Below are positions 1-11,327 of a stretch of 64,000 nt of DNA, one piece after another. The position numbers and the translations under genes were made by a program. Within the stretch, counting starts at the first letter, position 1; every line of letters starts with the position of its first letter. Origin of the DNA: Argopecten irradians (lineage: Eukaryota; Mollusca; Bivalvia; Pectinida; Pectinidae); NCBI RefSeq assembly GCF_041381155.1, contig NC_091144.1:3837001-3901000 (forward strand). The letters run 5' to 3'. Below the pieces are notes generated by a model. The model searched no databases. It was not told the DNA's origin and worked only from the letters and a program-made list of their open reading frames with translations.

Positions 1-29
1 GCTATGAACAGGGGAAGAGAAGAAAATAA

Positions 30-1795
30 TTAATTTAGAGATGAAAGACGAGTTTTGAAGGAGTCAAGTGACTTTGAGATTACAAGATCTTGCGGAAGAG
101 AGTTCCAGTCTTGGATAGTGCGGGGAAAGAAGGAGTGTTTGCGAGAATCAGTTCTACAGTAATGTATTTGGTATGCAAGTGTATGGGAGTGTCTGGTAGG
201 GCGTAACTGTGAGGTCAAGTATTGGTCTTTATTAATAGCTACTATGCCGTGAGTGATTTTGAAAAGCATAGTAAGCCGTGCGTTTTTTCTTCTAGCCGAT
301 AAGCTAGGCCACTCTAGGTGTTCAAGCATGTCACTAACGCTTGAGGTGTTATGGAATCTGTTAGTGACATATCGAGCAGCTCTGCGTTGGACCATTTCTA
401 GCTTATTAATGTCTCCCTTCTGGTATGGGTCCCACACTGTACAGGCATATTCAAGTGTGGGACGTACTAAAGATTTGTATGCTTGTTCTTTAATCTTTTT
501 TTAATTAATTTTTGAGATTTCGTCTGATAAAGCCAAGGGTCTTATTGGCTGTGCATGTGATGTTGCTGATGTGGGAGTCCCATTTGAAGTCGTGTTGGAT
601 TGTTACGCCCAGATATTTTGCCTTATCAGTGTGTTCCAAACAGTGACCATGAAGATAATAATTATGTTTGATTGAATGTTTAGTCTTGGTAATCGAAAGA
701 ACATTACATTTCTGGGGGTGGAATTCCATTTTCCACCTTTTTTCCCAGTCAGCTAGTTTATCTAGATCATTTTGGAGTGTTTCTGAATCTTTTTTCGATG
801 TAATGGTTATGTATGAGATAGTGTCATCGGCGAACAATGCAATCTAACTGAAGATGAGAGGTTAAGTGGCATATCATTGATGTAATATAAAAACAAACTT
901 GGGCCGAGAACAGAGCCCTGGGGGACCCCCGATTCTACAAAGAGTGGTGGGGAAAGTTCGCCGTCAAGGATTACAGATTGTGTTCTGTTCTCGAGAAAGT
1001 TTTTTGATCCATCTGTTAACGTCCCCCCTGATGCCATAGCTATATAGTTTATGGATAAGAAGAGTGTGACTGACCGTATCGAAAGCTTTTGAGAAGTCAA
1101 GAATGAGCACATCTGTCTGTTTGTTATTTTCAATATTTCTGGAGACATCATCTAAAAATTCTAATAGTTGAGTTTCACATGACCGGGATTGTCTGAAGCC
1201 ATGTTGGAGAGGATAGAGGATGTTATTTCGGTCGGCATGAGACATGATGTTACTTACTACAATATGCTCTAGGAGTTTGCTGCAGATACAAGTGAGCGAT
1301 ATTGGCCTATAATTTTCAGGACTATATTTATTACCTTTTTTATAGATAGGCGACACATGGGCTACTTTCCAGTCTGATGGTACATCACCTGAAGCTAGTG
1401 ATTGCTTAAATAACAGGGTTAGAATGGGAGCAATTTCTGATGACATTTCTTTTAAGAATAATGGTTTGATGTTATCTGGACCTGCAGCTTTAGATGGATT
1501 CAGATTATTTAAGAGTTTTTGGACTCCCTCTTTAGAGATATTTATACTCTCAAGTGTAGGATGGTCAGTCTGTGGCATGTTGTATTGTTGTTGGAATTGT
1601 TCTCTGTTTAGGTTGGTAGCTTTAGAGAAAACAGATTTGAACTGGTCATTTAAGACTACAGCTTTATTGAAGGAGTCGGTAATTAGTTTGCCATCTTTAT
1701 TGAGTGGTGCTACACCGTTGTGATCTGCCTTCCTATGCTTTATGTAGGTCCAAAACTTTTTCATAGGTCGATCACTTTCCTTTTGAGGGGTAATG
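30..1795 (-). pseudogene. Non-LTR retrotransposon (CR1/Jockey-like) reverse transcriptase remnant
   Basis: This is the RT part of a LINE ORF2, read right to left and split over several frames. At about 1,795-964 lie the linker, the NPSKAAGPDNI block, the PIYKKG and ENYRPISL blocks and the first catalytic Asp ([10 protein letters not shown]). At about 1,000-840 a second frame gives [10 protein letters not shown], and at 837-505 a third frame starts with FADD, the catalytic motif, followed by YLGV. At 504-30 comes the thumb and C-terminal region (RRAARYV, SWNSLP-like end). The frame breaks near 1,000, 840 and 505 make it inactive. The 5' end is truncated near 1,795; the sequence further right in the same open frame does not look like LINE protein. 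In an intact element the product would make cDNA by target-primed reverse transcription. Assignment to the CR1/Jockey group is from motif spacing only. Confidence 0.9.
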
Positions 1796-2160
1796 ATGAT
1801 GCATAATCGGGCGGTCAGAATTTTGGACCTCGATATCGACGCCTTACAGGTTATTCCGATCGCGCGCGGCACGGAGAGGTTTCTACATGTGCTAATTAAG
1901 CCATTTCCAGCATAAACTGAAATTATCATTTTTGACTGCACAAATCCTTTTATACACCGTAACTGCATAGTATATGATGTATAATAATTGTGTGCTAGAT
2001 GAAACGTCATGGGGGGGCAAAGGTCCTCAATATTTTGTAAAAAAAAAAAAAAAAAAAACGCCACACCTACAGGAGGAGATTAATTCAACTCCCAACCATA
2101 TAATATATGCTTTATGTACATTTTTCATATATCACTAAATTTAATCCTTGTTCACATTTA
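1796..2160. other. Intergenic stretch with A20 homopolymer
   Basis: No coding signal is seen. There is a run of 20 A at 2,039-2,058. The motif ATAATAATTGTGTGCTA at about 1,980 recurs inside the 0.62-kb repeats at 3,163 and 7,249, so this stretch may hold a small piece of that same repeat. Confidence 0.5.
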
Positions 2161-2219
2161 TAGACAGTGGGGTCGCTAAAAGGAAATTAACAAATACGCA
2201 AATTGGCCGAATTAGCGTG

Positions 2220-2650
2220 TGAGCGTCGAAGGCGCGAGATTTTGGTGTTTTATTAGGGATCTGAGGGTGACCCCCGGGATGAGTTTTATGTATTTTGATG
2301 ATTTTGCGATAGCCCGACAGCGCAAGATTTTGGTGTTTGGGGGTCCGGGGGTCTCCCCCGGGGAAAAAATACGATTTAGAATGGCTGAGATGAGTTTTAC
2401 GATGCATTTTGATGAATTTGCGAGCGCCCAAAGGCGTGAGAATTTGGTGTTAGGGGGGTCCGGGGGTCTCCCCCGGGGAAAAAAATTACGATTTAGAATG
2501 GCTTAGATGATTTTTACGATGCATTTTGATGAATTTGCGATCGCCCAAAGGCGTGAGAATTTGGTGTTAGGGGGGTCCGGGGGTCTCCCCCGGGAAAAAA
2601 ATTACGATTTAGAATGGCTGAGATGAGTTTTACGATAAAGTTTAATGAGT
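2220..2650. repeat. Tandem repeat, about 116-bp unit, 3-4 copies
   Basis: The motif GGGGGTCTCCCCCGGGG starts near 2,349, 2,464 and 2,581, giving a period of 115-117 bp. Between these lie matching blocks (GAGATGAGTTTTACGAT, ATTTTGATGAATTTGCGA, GCGTGAGAATTTGGTGT). The leftmost copy is the most diverged. The C-run/G-run pair in each unit can fold into a GC-rich hairpin. Open frames through it on both strands are repeat artefacts. Confidence 0.85.
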
Positions 2651-2976
2651 ATAAAGCGTTCTTAACATGGTATTTTTTCGATTTAAAGCTACCTGCATTT
2701 AGAAATGATAATTGTGTCGTCATAACATTATGCAACCCTACTCGATCTGAATATACCGTCTTCACACCATCGGCACATTGTTGTGTAACATAAAAAAATG
2801 AATTAATTGTCTCGCTATGACATATAAACAAATTGATCTTTTAAGAGACATTTTTTTTAAATAGCACATAGAATCCCTTGATGGACATTTTTAGTCAAGT
2901 TTGTGTGTATTGAATTTTTACTATTTAAGGTTTGACATTATGTGCTTGAACGTTTTAGGAAATGCGCCGCGCAGCG
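2651..2976. other. Unassigned AT-rich stretch
   Basis: I see no gene or clear repeat here. The only notable features are a T8 run near 2,851 and a GC-rich palindromic GCGCCGCGCAGCG just before the 0.62-kb repeat begins. Confidence 0.4.
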
Positions 2977-3606
2977 GAAAATTTTCTAGAATGAAGTACG
3001 AAAAATGTGTAGGAGGACCCTTTTTTCTTTCAAATAAGCATTTTTAGAAAATTTCAGTCGGCGAAAATGGGGGGGGCAAAAAGACATGTTTGCCCCCCCG
3101 TCCTGGGGAACGGGGGGGGGGGGCAGTTGCCCCCCCTGCCCCCCCGCTTCCTACGCCCCTGATAATAATTGTGTGCTAATGTTTGTGTTTTATTGTATAC
3201 AATCACTCTCCTCAAGGACGTATAAATCCTTGACTGTACATACACTGATTTGCTGATCACCTACCAGGTGAGTTGATTTACCTGAGATTTACCTGTGATC
3301 TTGCACCGAGAACAATTCTGAGATATACTATAAGATTTACCTGTGATCTTGCACCGAGAACAATTCTGAGATATACTATAACTCCCTATCAACACACCTA
3401 AACCCCTATGAAAACACCCCACCCTCCCCACCCAGAGTTGGTGTTCGGGAAAGACCCCTGTAATACCTGGGCCAGGATGATGTTTACCTGTACCCAACGC
3501 CATTCATCGAACTCACCTGTAATTACCTGGCCGCGGACAATTTGCTATTCGGTGGACTATATCGGGTATTTGCTATTGTCTTACTGTCAATCATGTTAGG
3601 ACATAC
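2977..3606. repeat. Left copy of a ~0.62-kb direct repeat abutting the LINE
   Basis: It begins GAAAATTTTCTAGAATGA and ends GTTAGGACATAC, and matches 7,033-7,645 almost throughout. It contains G- and C-homopolymers at 3,069-3,150, with G-runs facing C-runs. This copy alone carries a 48-bp tandem duplication at about 3,287-3,382 (unit starting GATTTACCTGTGATC). The repeat ends exactly where the LINE 3' tail begins. It may be a very long target-site duplication or a dispersed repeat present twice. No coding function is seen. Confidence 0.85.
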
Positions 3607-4055
3607 ATCATCATCATCATTTCTTTTATTCCTCAAAACTGAGATACAAAGATTAAATACAAGGTAAATATATGCATTTGAAACTATAGTAATTAATACA
3701 TGTTCAATTGTATATTTATATTATGATGATTCTAGTATTAAATATCAGGTTTTATCAAGATAATATTATTAATTACTAGTAATTTATATATATACTTTCT
3801 TGATGTATGGTATCAAGCTGACTACAATAGCATAGAGACTCTATCATGTTGTTGATTCATAACACAAGAATAATTTTACATAATCATCAATAGAAAGACA
3901 GTATAGCTAATATATAACTCGAATCATTCAAGATATTGAATATGACATTAGTTAAAGTACATTATTGTATAGACCATAAATAGATCAAATCATTATATAG
4001 TAATATAACCTTCTAAATATTAATTATTAAACTCCCTAGTCATGAGTAACACTAT

Positions 4056-4412
4056 TTAGATAGGCATATTGCGGTGATATAAAATATCAAAGTCAGTTTT
4101 CAGTGGGATACAATGGCACAGAAAGCGCATTCCCAGCACCAGGAGTTCATGTATTCGTTCCTCTGGAATACCCAGGCGCCCATAAATCCGAGGCGTCCCA
4201 CCCAGCAATATATGCAACATCTGTTCTTCATTCAAGCCTGAGAGGCATGCAGCGAGTTCGTAACAAGTGTCCTGCAAAACACCAAAGTAGGCATCTCTGA
4301 ATAGCTGAGTGGCCCAACATTGCGTCACTAGATGCAGCACAGCATCCCGATATAATTCGCCACACGATACACACACTCTTATCACAATATAATTTCTGTA
4401 TATGGAACACAC
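4056..4412 (-). pseudogene. LINE ORF2 C-terminal Cys/His domain, separated by a frameshift
   Basis: This is the out-of-frame continuation of the LINE RT ORF. It overlaps the end of the RT frame by about 30 bp, and both frames encode a version of the same short IYRNYI/PYTEII stretch, so one base was gained or lost near 4,400. It contains C-X2-C followed by HLVTQC, that is a C-X2-C-X(n)-H-X4-C pattern common at the end of LINE ORF2 proteins, where it is thought to bind nucleic acid. Stop at 4,056. Confidence 0.75.
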
Positions 4413-7031
4413 ACCAGTATTTTCATAACATGTCTCACGAAATTCAAGTGTTCGGCTGTTCTGATTGTATTTAGCAGAACATAATGTTTTTTGTATGTGT
4501 TGTGTACGTATTTAAACCTTACAAAGTCTTTATCCCTGCTTAATCGAAGTTGAAGTTCTGTGTTCTCATAGGTTGAGACAATGTCTTTAACAATGGAGTT
4601 CCACTTTGTTTTGTTCGGGAAATATCCATAGTTTATGTACGTAGAAAGAAATTCTAACAGATTGTATTTACCAAATAATGTTATCACATCCGGTATAAAT
4701 CCGCTGTGCCTAAAACGCTGATCGACATCACTAATGCTGTACTGAACGCGTCGAATGAATATTTGCTTTGCCTGTGACGTTGGCGGAAGTGAAACTAGCA
4801 CACCAAAAAACATTAGTTTTCTTTTATCAATTTCGGCCGACATTCGATGTGTTCCGATGAGACTTTCTACCATGTCTGAACGGGTTTGCTTTTTAAGACC
4901 AAGTATCCGTTTGGCTACATAATGTTGAAATTGGGCTATTTGTACGTAATCCATATTGAACATGTTATTCCAAAGTTCGAAACCATATAAGGCGCTAGGT
5001 AAAACTACTGATTTGTATAATTTTGTCACTGTAGATGGATTAATCGTTGTGAGATCATTACCTATTCCGGAAAAGGCGTTCAGCGCATTTCTCCCTTTCC
5101 TACAGGACTTTTCGATTTTAGTTGTAGATCGCAGTTTCGAGTCAAGCGGAATTCCCAGATGCTCCTGAACATCCCGTGTCGGTATCAGCTCGTCACCCAT
5201 CCACCATTGTATCTGATGTGGTTTATCTCGTTTCTGATTGAAGACAACAACTGAGCATTTACTATAATTATACTGATATCTCCAGCGTTGAGCGTAATCT
5301 GATGCCACATTTAACATATCTTGGAGAGCCTTTGGGCTTGTTGCAATGAGTGTCATGTCATCAGCAAGGGTTGGATTGCCACAATTGATATCGTAGATCA
5401 TAGCACCACATTTCAGTTCTTCTAGTTGTTGTAATAGGTCATTGATAAAGGTTAGGTACAAAAATCCGGAGAGTACCCCACCTTGCCGGACTCCCGAGCG
5501 CACGTTGTACCAATATGAGCGTACTTGATTTACACATACACAACTTTTGATATCTGTATAAGCGGAATTGATAACGTTAAATAGAGATCCCGTTATGCCC
5601 ATACGCTTTAGCTTGTACATTAGAGCTCCATGCCACACTGAATCAAATGCCTTTTTCGTGTCTAGAAATGCCGCGTACGTTTTACTGTTTTGTTCCAGAT
5701 TAGCGAGAATTGTTTCTTGAACGCTAAATGACGTTGTGATACATCCCAGACGGCGTTGAAATCCTTGTTGTTGTCGCTGCGGAAAAGGCGTATTCGACAT
5801 TTCACACTGCGTTAATAATCGCTCGTATATCACTTTTTCTAGCAGTTTATACAAGACCGGAAGTAGGGAGACCGGCCTGTAGCTATCCGGGCTGTCACGA
5901 GGCTTATTGTTCCTTTTATAAATTGGTATGGTCAGGCCCATCCTCCATGTCTTCGGTACGTATCCTTGAGACTTTATTGCGTTGAACAACTTCATAATCA
6001 TAAGAATGGTTTGTCTCCCTCCATATCGAAGATGTTCGTTATTCACTTCATCGACGCCGGGTGCTTTTGATAATTTCAATTTTCGAATCGCAGCTTCTAT
6101 TTCACGAAAAGAGAATGACGGGACAGCTATTGGGTGTTCTTTCATTTGACCGTTAAAATATCGATCTGTAAAAAATCCCTTGTCAGTATATATATGCTCA
6201 AAGTATTCCGCAAAACCATTCGCGACAGCCTTTGGTTTATTACAAACATACTGATCAATCGTCAATTTGTTGCATACTTGCGATTTCCTGTTTTTCTTTC
6301 TAGAAATCAGCTTCCAAAATTCTCGAATATCGTATTCTGCCGATTCTTCAAGTTCTCGGTCACATTTGTCAATATAATTGTTAAAGGCGGTTTCGTGTTG
6401 CTTCCGGAAGTTAGCTTTAGCTTCTTTGTATTGTACATATGACGGGTACGATCGCCCTCTAGGCCTTCCGTGGTTGATCCATGTATTACGTTTATGCCTT
6501 GCTATCGCGTGTGCATTTTTCACATTTTCATCCCAATAAGGCTTTTGATAACTTTTGTACCCCTTTTCCGGAATAGTATCTCTCGCTGCCATGACCATGG
6601 AGAGGGTGAGTATTTCAGTAAACATTTCGATTTCATAATTTGAGTTAATTTCCATGTTTTCAAGCAGCGTAGTTCTATTATGCAAGTCTAGTTGATAAGC
6701 TATTAGTTGTTCCGGTGAAGCTTTGTACCACGCTGTCCGAAACCGTCCACGGTCTATACCGTCGGATTCAGTATGAATATTGTTCTCTACAATAATGTCA
6801 CAAGCGATAGGTAGGTGGTCAGACGCAATATCTGTATCAGCTGTAGAGAATACGCTGACGTTTTTCACCGCTTTTGAGCTTTTCTTCACGAATATATAAT
6901 CTAGGACAGTTCTGCATGGCGAAAATGTATATCCATATCCTGTTGTATCCTTATCGAGGTTTGCAGCCCGAATATTACACTGTGTTGCAAGCGATCGTAA
7001 CAGTTCTGATTTACGTCTACTAGTGTAGAAT
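4382..7031 (-). pseudogene. LINE ORF2 main part: endonuclease C-terminus plus reverse transcriptase
   Basis: The open frame continues unbroken from the truncation point at about 7,031. The endonuclease end is recognisable by TGYGYTFSP, LDYIFV and the SDHLPI catalytic block near 6,815. RT follows: LSKAPGVDEVNNEHLR, PIYKRNNKPRDSPDSYRPVS, the first catalytic Asp in FLDTKKAFDSVW, GVRQGGVLSGFL and the LADDMTLIA catalytic pair. About 835 residues are open to a stop at 4,382. The catalytic residues of RT look intact. There is no start codon of its own, because the 5' end is missing. The frame breaks near 4,400, just before the C-terminal zinc motif, which continues in the neighbouring frame. Confidence 0.9.
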
Positions 7032-7032
7032 A

Positions 7033-7194
7033 GAAAATTTTCTAGAATGAACTACGAAAAATGTGTAGGAGGACCCTTTTTTCTTTCAAATAAGCATTTT
7101 TAGAAAATTTCAGTCGGCGAAAATGGGGGGGCAAAAAGACATGTTTGCCCCCCCGTCCTGGGGAACGGGGGGGGGGGGCAGGGGGGGGGGGCGT

Positions 7195-7235
<41 letters not shown>

Positions 7236-7645
7236 CTTCCTACGCCCCTGATAATAATTGTGTGCTAATGTTTGTGTTTTATTGTATACAATCACTCTCC
7301 TCAAGGACGTATAAATCCTTGACTGTACATACACTGATTTGCTGATCACCTACCAGGTGAGTTGATTTACCTGAGATTTACCTGTGATCTTGCACCGAGA
7401 ACAATTCTGAGATATACTATAACTCCCTATCAACACACCTAAACCCCTATGAAAACACCCCACCCTACCCAGAGTTGGTGTTCGGGAAAGACCCCTGTAA
7501 TACCTGGGCCAGGATGATGTTTACCTGTACCCAACGCCATTCATCGAACTCACCTGTAATTACCTGGCCGCGGACAATTTGCTATTCGGTGGACTATATC
7601 GGGTATTTGCTATTGTCTTACTGTCAAGATAATGTTAGGACATAC
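7033..7645. repeat. Right copy of the ~0.62-kb direct repeat
   Basis: It matches 2,977-3,606 in the same orientation, starting directly at the 5' truncation point of the LINE. It differs by having only one copy of the 48-bp unit, longer G/C homopolymers, and a few point changes. It ends GTTAGGACATAC, after which unrelated sequence follows. Confidence 0.85.
7166..7234. repeat. Long G-runs facing a 38-base C homopolymer
   Basis: Within the right repeat copy, 12- and 11-base G runs at about 7,167-7,191 are followed by 38 C at 7,197-7,234. The left copy has much shorter runs at the same place. The segment could form a G/C hairpin or a G-quadruplex/i-motif, but homopolymers of this length are also prone to sequencing error. 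Confidence 0.8.
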
Positions 7646-8189
7646 TAATATCTCGATGAAGATTGGATATGTGCATTCGTTGAAACTTCCATGGAAACCC
7701 CTTACATCTCGTGAGTCTAGAGGGTGGTGTTTTTCGATTCAATATCAACGTTGTTGTATTTCACATTCATAGCCTTGCGGCTTGTCAAGACACAAAGTAC
7801 AGACTACCTAATACATATTGAATAATTTTAAACATGTACAGGATTAGACATGAATTGTATAAGATGAGAAGGATTCTCGTGACGTGTTGCTTTTACACTA
7901 CTGAACACCACGACGAGGACGCATTAATGATACCGGGAATAAAGAAACCATTTTTCGTCAACAAATACTTGTCTTATCGCGTTTTCTCAAACGAACACAA
8001 TACGCATTGGTAAAGTTAATTGAATTTCACAACGTTTTATAACTTGCTTTAAAGACGGAAGATTTTGAAGAAATGCTTTGTCAATTTATAAATGTACAAC
8101 TACTTAAGAGTAAATGGTCATGTACACTTTGTCAATTTATAAATGTACAACTTATTCAATAACGTAGTTGTAATTTGACAGGCTCAAAC
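7646..8189. other. Unassigned stretch with a short direct repeat
   Basis: No coding signal. A 26-bp sequence starting CTTTGTCAATTTATAAATG occurs at 8,076-8,101 and again at 8,127-8,152. Confidence 0.5.
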
Positions 8190-8740
8190 GGGCCATCGTA
8201 CATTTAGGCTCATGGTGTACCGCAAGGTTCAGTACTTGGTCTTTTCTTTTCCTATTGTTTATAAAAATGTCTTAACAGATAAATGTAATATCTTAAATAA
8301 AATTATTTGCTGATGACACATCTCTGTATTGATAATGATGATGACATTTTACTGACAGTAACACATGCATAATTCTTGAATGATGATCTATATCTATCAT
8401 CAATTTCTTCAAGGGCTGATCAATCAATGGCTAATTCTTTTTAATTCAAATAAAACAATATCCTTAACATCTACCAGAAAACATTCAGATCTCCACCCAC
8501 CACTCACTTTTAATAACTACCAAATATCACAAGATGAATTTCATAGACACTTAGGTTTAACATTTAACAAAAAGGATCATGGTAGGATCACATCTTTAAT
8601 ATTTGTGATAAAGGTTCATCAAGACAGAACTTAATTATTACGAACATAAACTAAATAGAAATTCACCAAGAACTTTATATCTCTCCTATATCAGACCAAT
8701 TTTAGAATATACAGCCATTATTTGGGATACCAGAATGGAA
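8190..8740 (+). pseudogene. Degraded LINE reverse transcriptase fragment
   Basis: Read on the plus strand over several frames, this shows the order of RT motifs: GVPQGSVLG at 8,214-8,240, a FADDTSLY-like block near 8,310, a HLGLTFNKK block near 8,550, and RTLYLSYIRPILEYTAIIWD near 8,665-8,730. Stops and frameshifts are frequent and most of the RT is missing. It is in the opposite orientation to the two other LINE fragments and is too decayed to place in a family. Confidence 0.8.
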
Positions 8741-8744
8741 CAGT

Positions 8745-10100
8745 TGACTTGATGACATATATGCTGACTCATGATCAGCATCACAGCTGCTGCACCTTGC
8801 TTAAATTGGCAGGAACTATTTTGCATAAGAGCATGCTCTAATGGTAAATTACTTACCGTTTTAAAATATATGCGACACTTTTATAATGTCTAATTATTAT
8901 ATGATTATTTTGGATTACATTTAATTACATGAGTGCTAGGATATTTTAATTCATCAATTACTATTGTTAAATATGTGTGACACTTTAATAAGTATTATTG
9001 TATAATAAATAATATAAAATATGTTAGTGAGTGCTTGAACTTAATTAACAAAACTGCAGTATATCTTATGATGTATCTTGTTATAGGTATGAGTATAAAA
9101 ATTCCCTGGTTGAAAAGTTACCCGAGTTCAAAAATTCAAATTCATTTTATTTCTCTTTTTCATTATGAACGCACAGAGAAAACACAATATTATATACAAT
9201 CATTAGTATTCGAAAAAGGTATACAGTAGTTGTTTATATGAATAATATGAGCTAAGGAGAATAAATAATGTTGTTAATTATCCTAATAAAAGTACACAAT
9301 TTCTTCAGTGTTTTCATGCAAGTAGAATTCATAAGTTCATTAAACTTTATAACATTTGGTCGTTACCAAAACATATATATATATATGTAATAGGCTTATC
9401 TTCAAAGTGGTGAATGTAACAAAGAAGTCTGTATAAAATGACATTACTAATTTTAGAATGGGTCAACTGTGACCAGTATGGAATTAACCCTAGTGGTGCT
9501 GAACTGTTCTGTATAGAGATACCCCCAGTGCTGAATTGTTTGATTTTTTTTTTTTCAAAAATCTTTTTTTTTTTCATGTTTAAATGTTCTAAGGAATATG
9601 ATCCAAGTCCTAAAAGTCATTTTATGACCGACATTTGCATAAAACTTAATATTTTCTTACATTTAGTAAGCAGTATGTGTTATGGTTACTCTCAAATTGT
9701 GTGTCATAATTTCCATATATAAAACTGTCTTAGTTTTTAACATAATTTGCAAAATCATTCTGAATTTGAATGATTATTATATCCATTGGTGAAAAGAGTG
9801 ACATGTAGGTATAGTGATGTATTGGACAATTTATCTTGGTATTCAGGCCAAGTTCCCAGCATGTATATAATGAAGTAGGGGAGATAACTCTGTATGCTGA
9901 AAATTCAAGGCATCAGATATTCATTCATTCCGCTCAAAAGACATACCTGCTGAAAGTAATCTTGGTATCCTAGAGGTTCCCCAATTCCGTAAAACAATAT
10001 GTAACAAAATCCCCGGACTTTAAGTCTAATTAATCAATTGTGCAATATAATGTAAAGAAACATTTGGTGAAACATATATACACTGATGAAACTTCTAATG
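8745..10100. other. AT-rich non-coding stretch
   Basis: No gene could be supported. There are T-runs at 9,543-9,553 and 9,565-9,574 and an (AT) run at about 9,373-9,386. Open frames here have no family resemblance and strongly biased composition. Confidence 0.5.
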
Positions 10101-10102
10101 AA

Positions 10103-10920
10103 TTATTCTTCTGTGTTCGGCTGTGCAGATTTTTGGCGTTTATAGGCCAAGATATAATCTGACTTAGTGTGGTACAACTGAAAACATGGCTCGATACACA
10201 TTGGAAGATGGCACTGCTGGCACTGATAGGAAGTTTCACGCCCTGTTCTTTTAGGGAGAGGGATGCCTGGATTTGAAGATCTGAATATGTCTGCTTCACC
10301 TGGTCCACACACAACACATTGTCTTCGTCCATGACTTCTCTTACTTGTTGATGGCAAATGAGTAATAAAATGTCTCCCTGATAACCTCTGAAGGTTCTCT
10401 ACTGACTTGGCCTTTCTTCCTTTCTGTCCTGTTGGTGGAATATCAGCAGCCTCAATCATTTGGCCCGCTAGCTCCCTCCTGAATACCCTTTGTTGCACAG
10501 GTTGACGGGTAGCTGCGATGACGTAGCTCTAACGACGGACGGAAGATTTCTGACAGGGGTGGAGGCAGGGTATGATTATTCGTTCTAGTTGACGGGCTCT
10601 GTATTTGTACAGCAGGTATGAATTCAGCACTGCAAGACCAATCAAATGGAAAAACACCCTTTTCAACCATTTCAACGTTCTCCTGTCGAAGCCACCTAGA
10701 ACGAATACACGTACCCGGCCTACTATACCTTTCGGCCCATTTTTTGTCAAAAAGTCTTTTGAGCTACAATATTGCAGCTAGAAGCCACCGTATGCAACCA
10801 TTTGGTCGCAACGATCAACTGCACCCATGTGGCGGTTATATGAAATTAAAGAACACTGTCGGGCTTTCTTATTGGATTGCCGTCGTTATCACGCTTCCCA
10901 GTATCAAACATGTTACCTAA
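10103..10920 (-). pseudogene. piggyBac-family transposase, C-terminal part, decayed
   Basis: Read right to left, FDTGKRDNDGNPIRKPDSVL (10,910-10,850) is followed in another frame by YNRHMGAVDRCDQMVAYGGF (about 10,842-10,783), the block that holds the last conserved catalytic Asp. Next come TLKWLKRVFFHLIGLAVLNS (about 10,680-10,620) and, in a third frame, the Cys-rich C-terminal domain (LSGRHFITHLP, then RQCVVC, CQQC, MCIEPCF, YHT) ending at 10,103. In intact elements the RNase H-like DDD core cuts TTAA sites and the Cys-rich domain binds the transposon ends. The N-terminal half and at least two frames are lost. I saw no convincing TIRs. Confidence 0.88.
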
Positions 10921-11320
10921 ATGCAGGATAAAAGTATTGAACCATATAAATATTTCAAGCTCATGTAACTGGAGAACATGTTGTAGTTTGTCTTTGTTAA
11001 TCCATAAAATGTAAATAAATAGTTTCATGTCAAAAAACATGAATTGTGAACATTTATTCAACAATATTAATATTATGAGTACGGCCACCTTGCAGAGATT
11101 GACCGCGGAGAATTGCAGGAATTTACATCATACCTATTTTTTAACTCGGTGTTATTCAAGTAAAAAATGTATGTAATATATTCAGCAAAAGCTATTGTAC
11201 GTACTATGTACCATTATATGTTTTGAATATGAATTTTATGACAAAATGATAGAATATTTGGGCAAGGATTTATAAGGATTCATATACGTCCTTGATTTGG
11301 GGGAGAGCATCTTTAATTTG
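10921..11320. other. Upstream region of the LAP3-like gene
   Basis: This stretch separates the piggyBac remnant from exon 1. It is AT-rich to about 11,280. No TATA box is seen in the expected window just upstream of the start codon, which fits a TATA-less housekeeping promoter. Confidence 0.4.
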
Positions 11321-11327
11321 TGTACAA

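Larger units (their letters stand above)
3607..7032 (-). mobile_element. 5'-truncated non-LTR retrotransposon (LINE) with trinucleotide 3' tail
   Basis: The element reads right to left. At its right edge it opens inside the C-terminal part of an endonuclease domain. It then runs through RT to a C-terminal Cys/His motif near 4,350-4,300, followed by about 450 bp of AT-rich 3' UTR, and ends in an (ATG)n tail, seen as (ATC)n at 3,607-3,620 on the plus strand. Both ends abut the 0.62-kb direct repeats. The missing 5' part (ORF1 and most of the endonuclease) is typical of incomplete target-primed reverse transcription. Confidence 0.9.

Noticed and set aside
1424..1723. Plus-strand open frame across the first LINE
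   Set aside because: It is the antisense shadow of the RT reading frame.
7110..7349. Gly/Pro-rich open frames on both strands over the G/C homopolymers
   Set aside because: Pure homopolymer translation with no domain; the same frame in the left repeat has different length.
2977..7645. LTR or Penelope-type element with 0.62-kb terminal repeats
   Set aside because: The internal RT is a LINE type with an upstream apurinic-type endonuclease end and a 5' truncation; the repeats lack TG...CA ends, primer site or polypurine tract.
9347..9722. Overlapping open frames on both strands near poly-T tracts
   Set aside because: Low-complexity, Lys/Phe-rich translations without recognisable domains or splice context.
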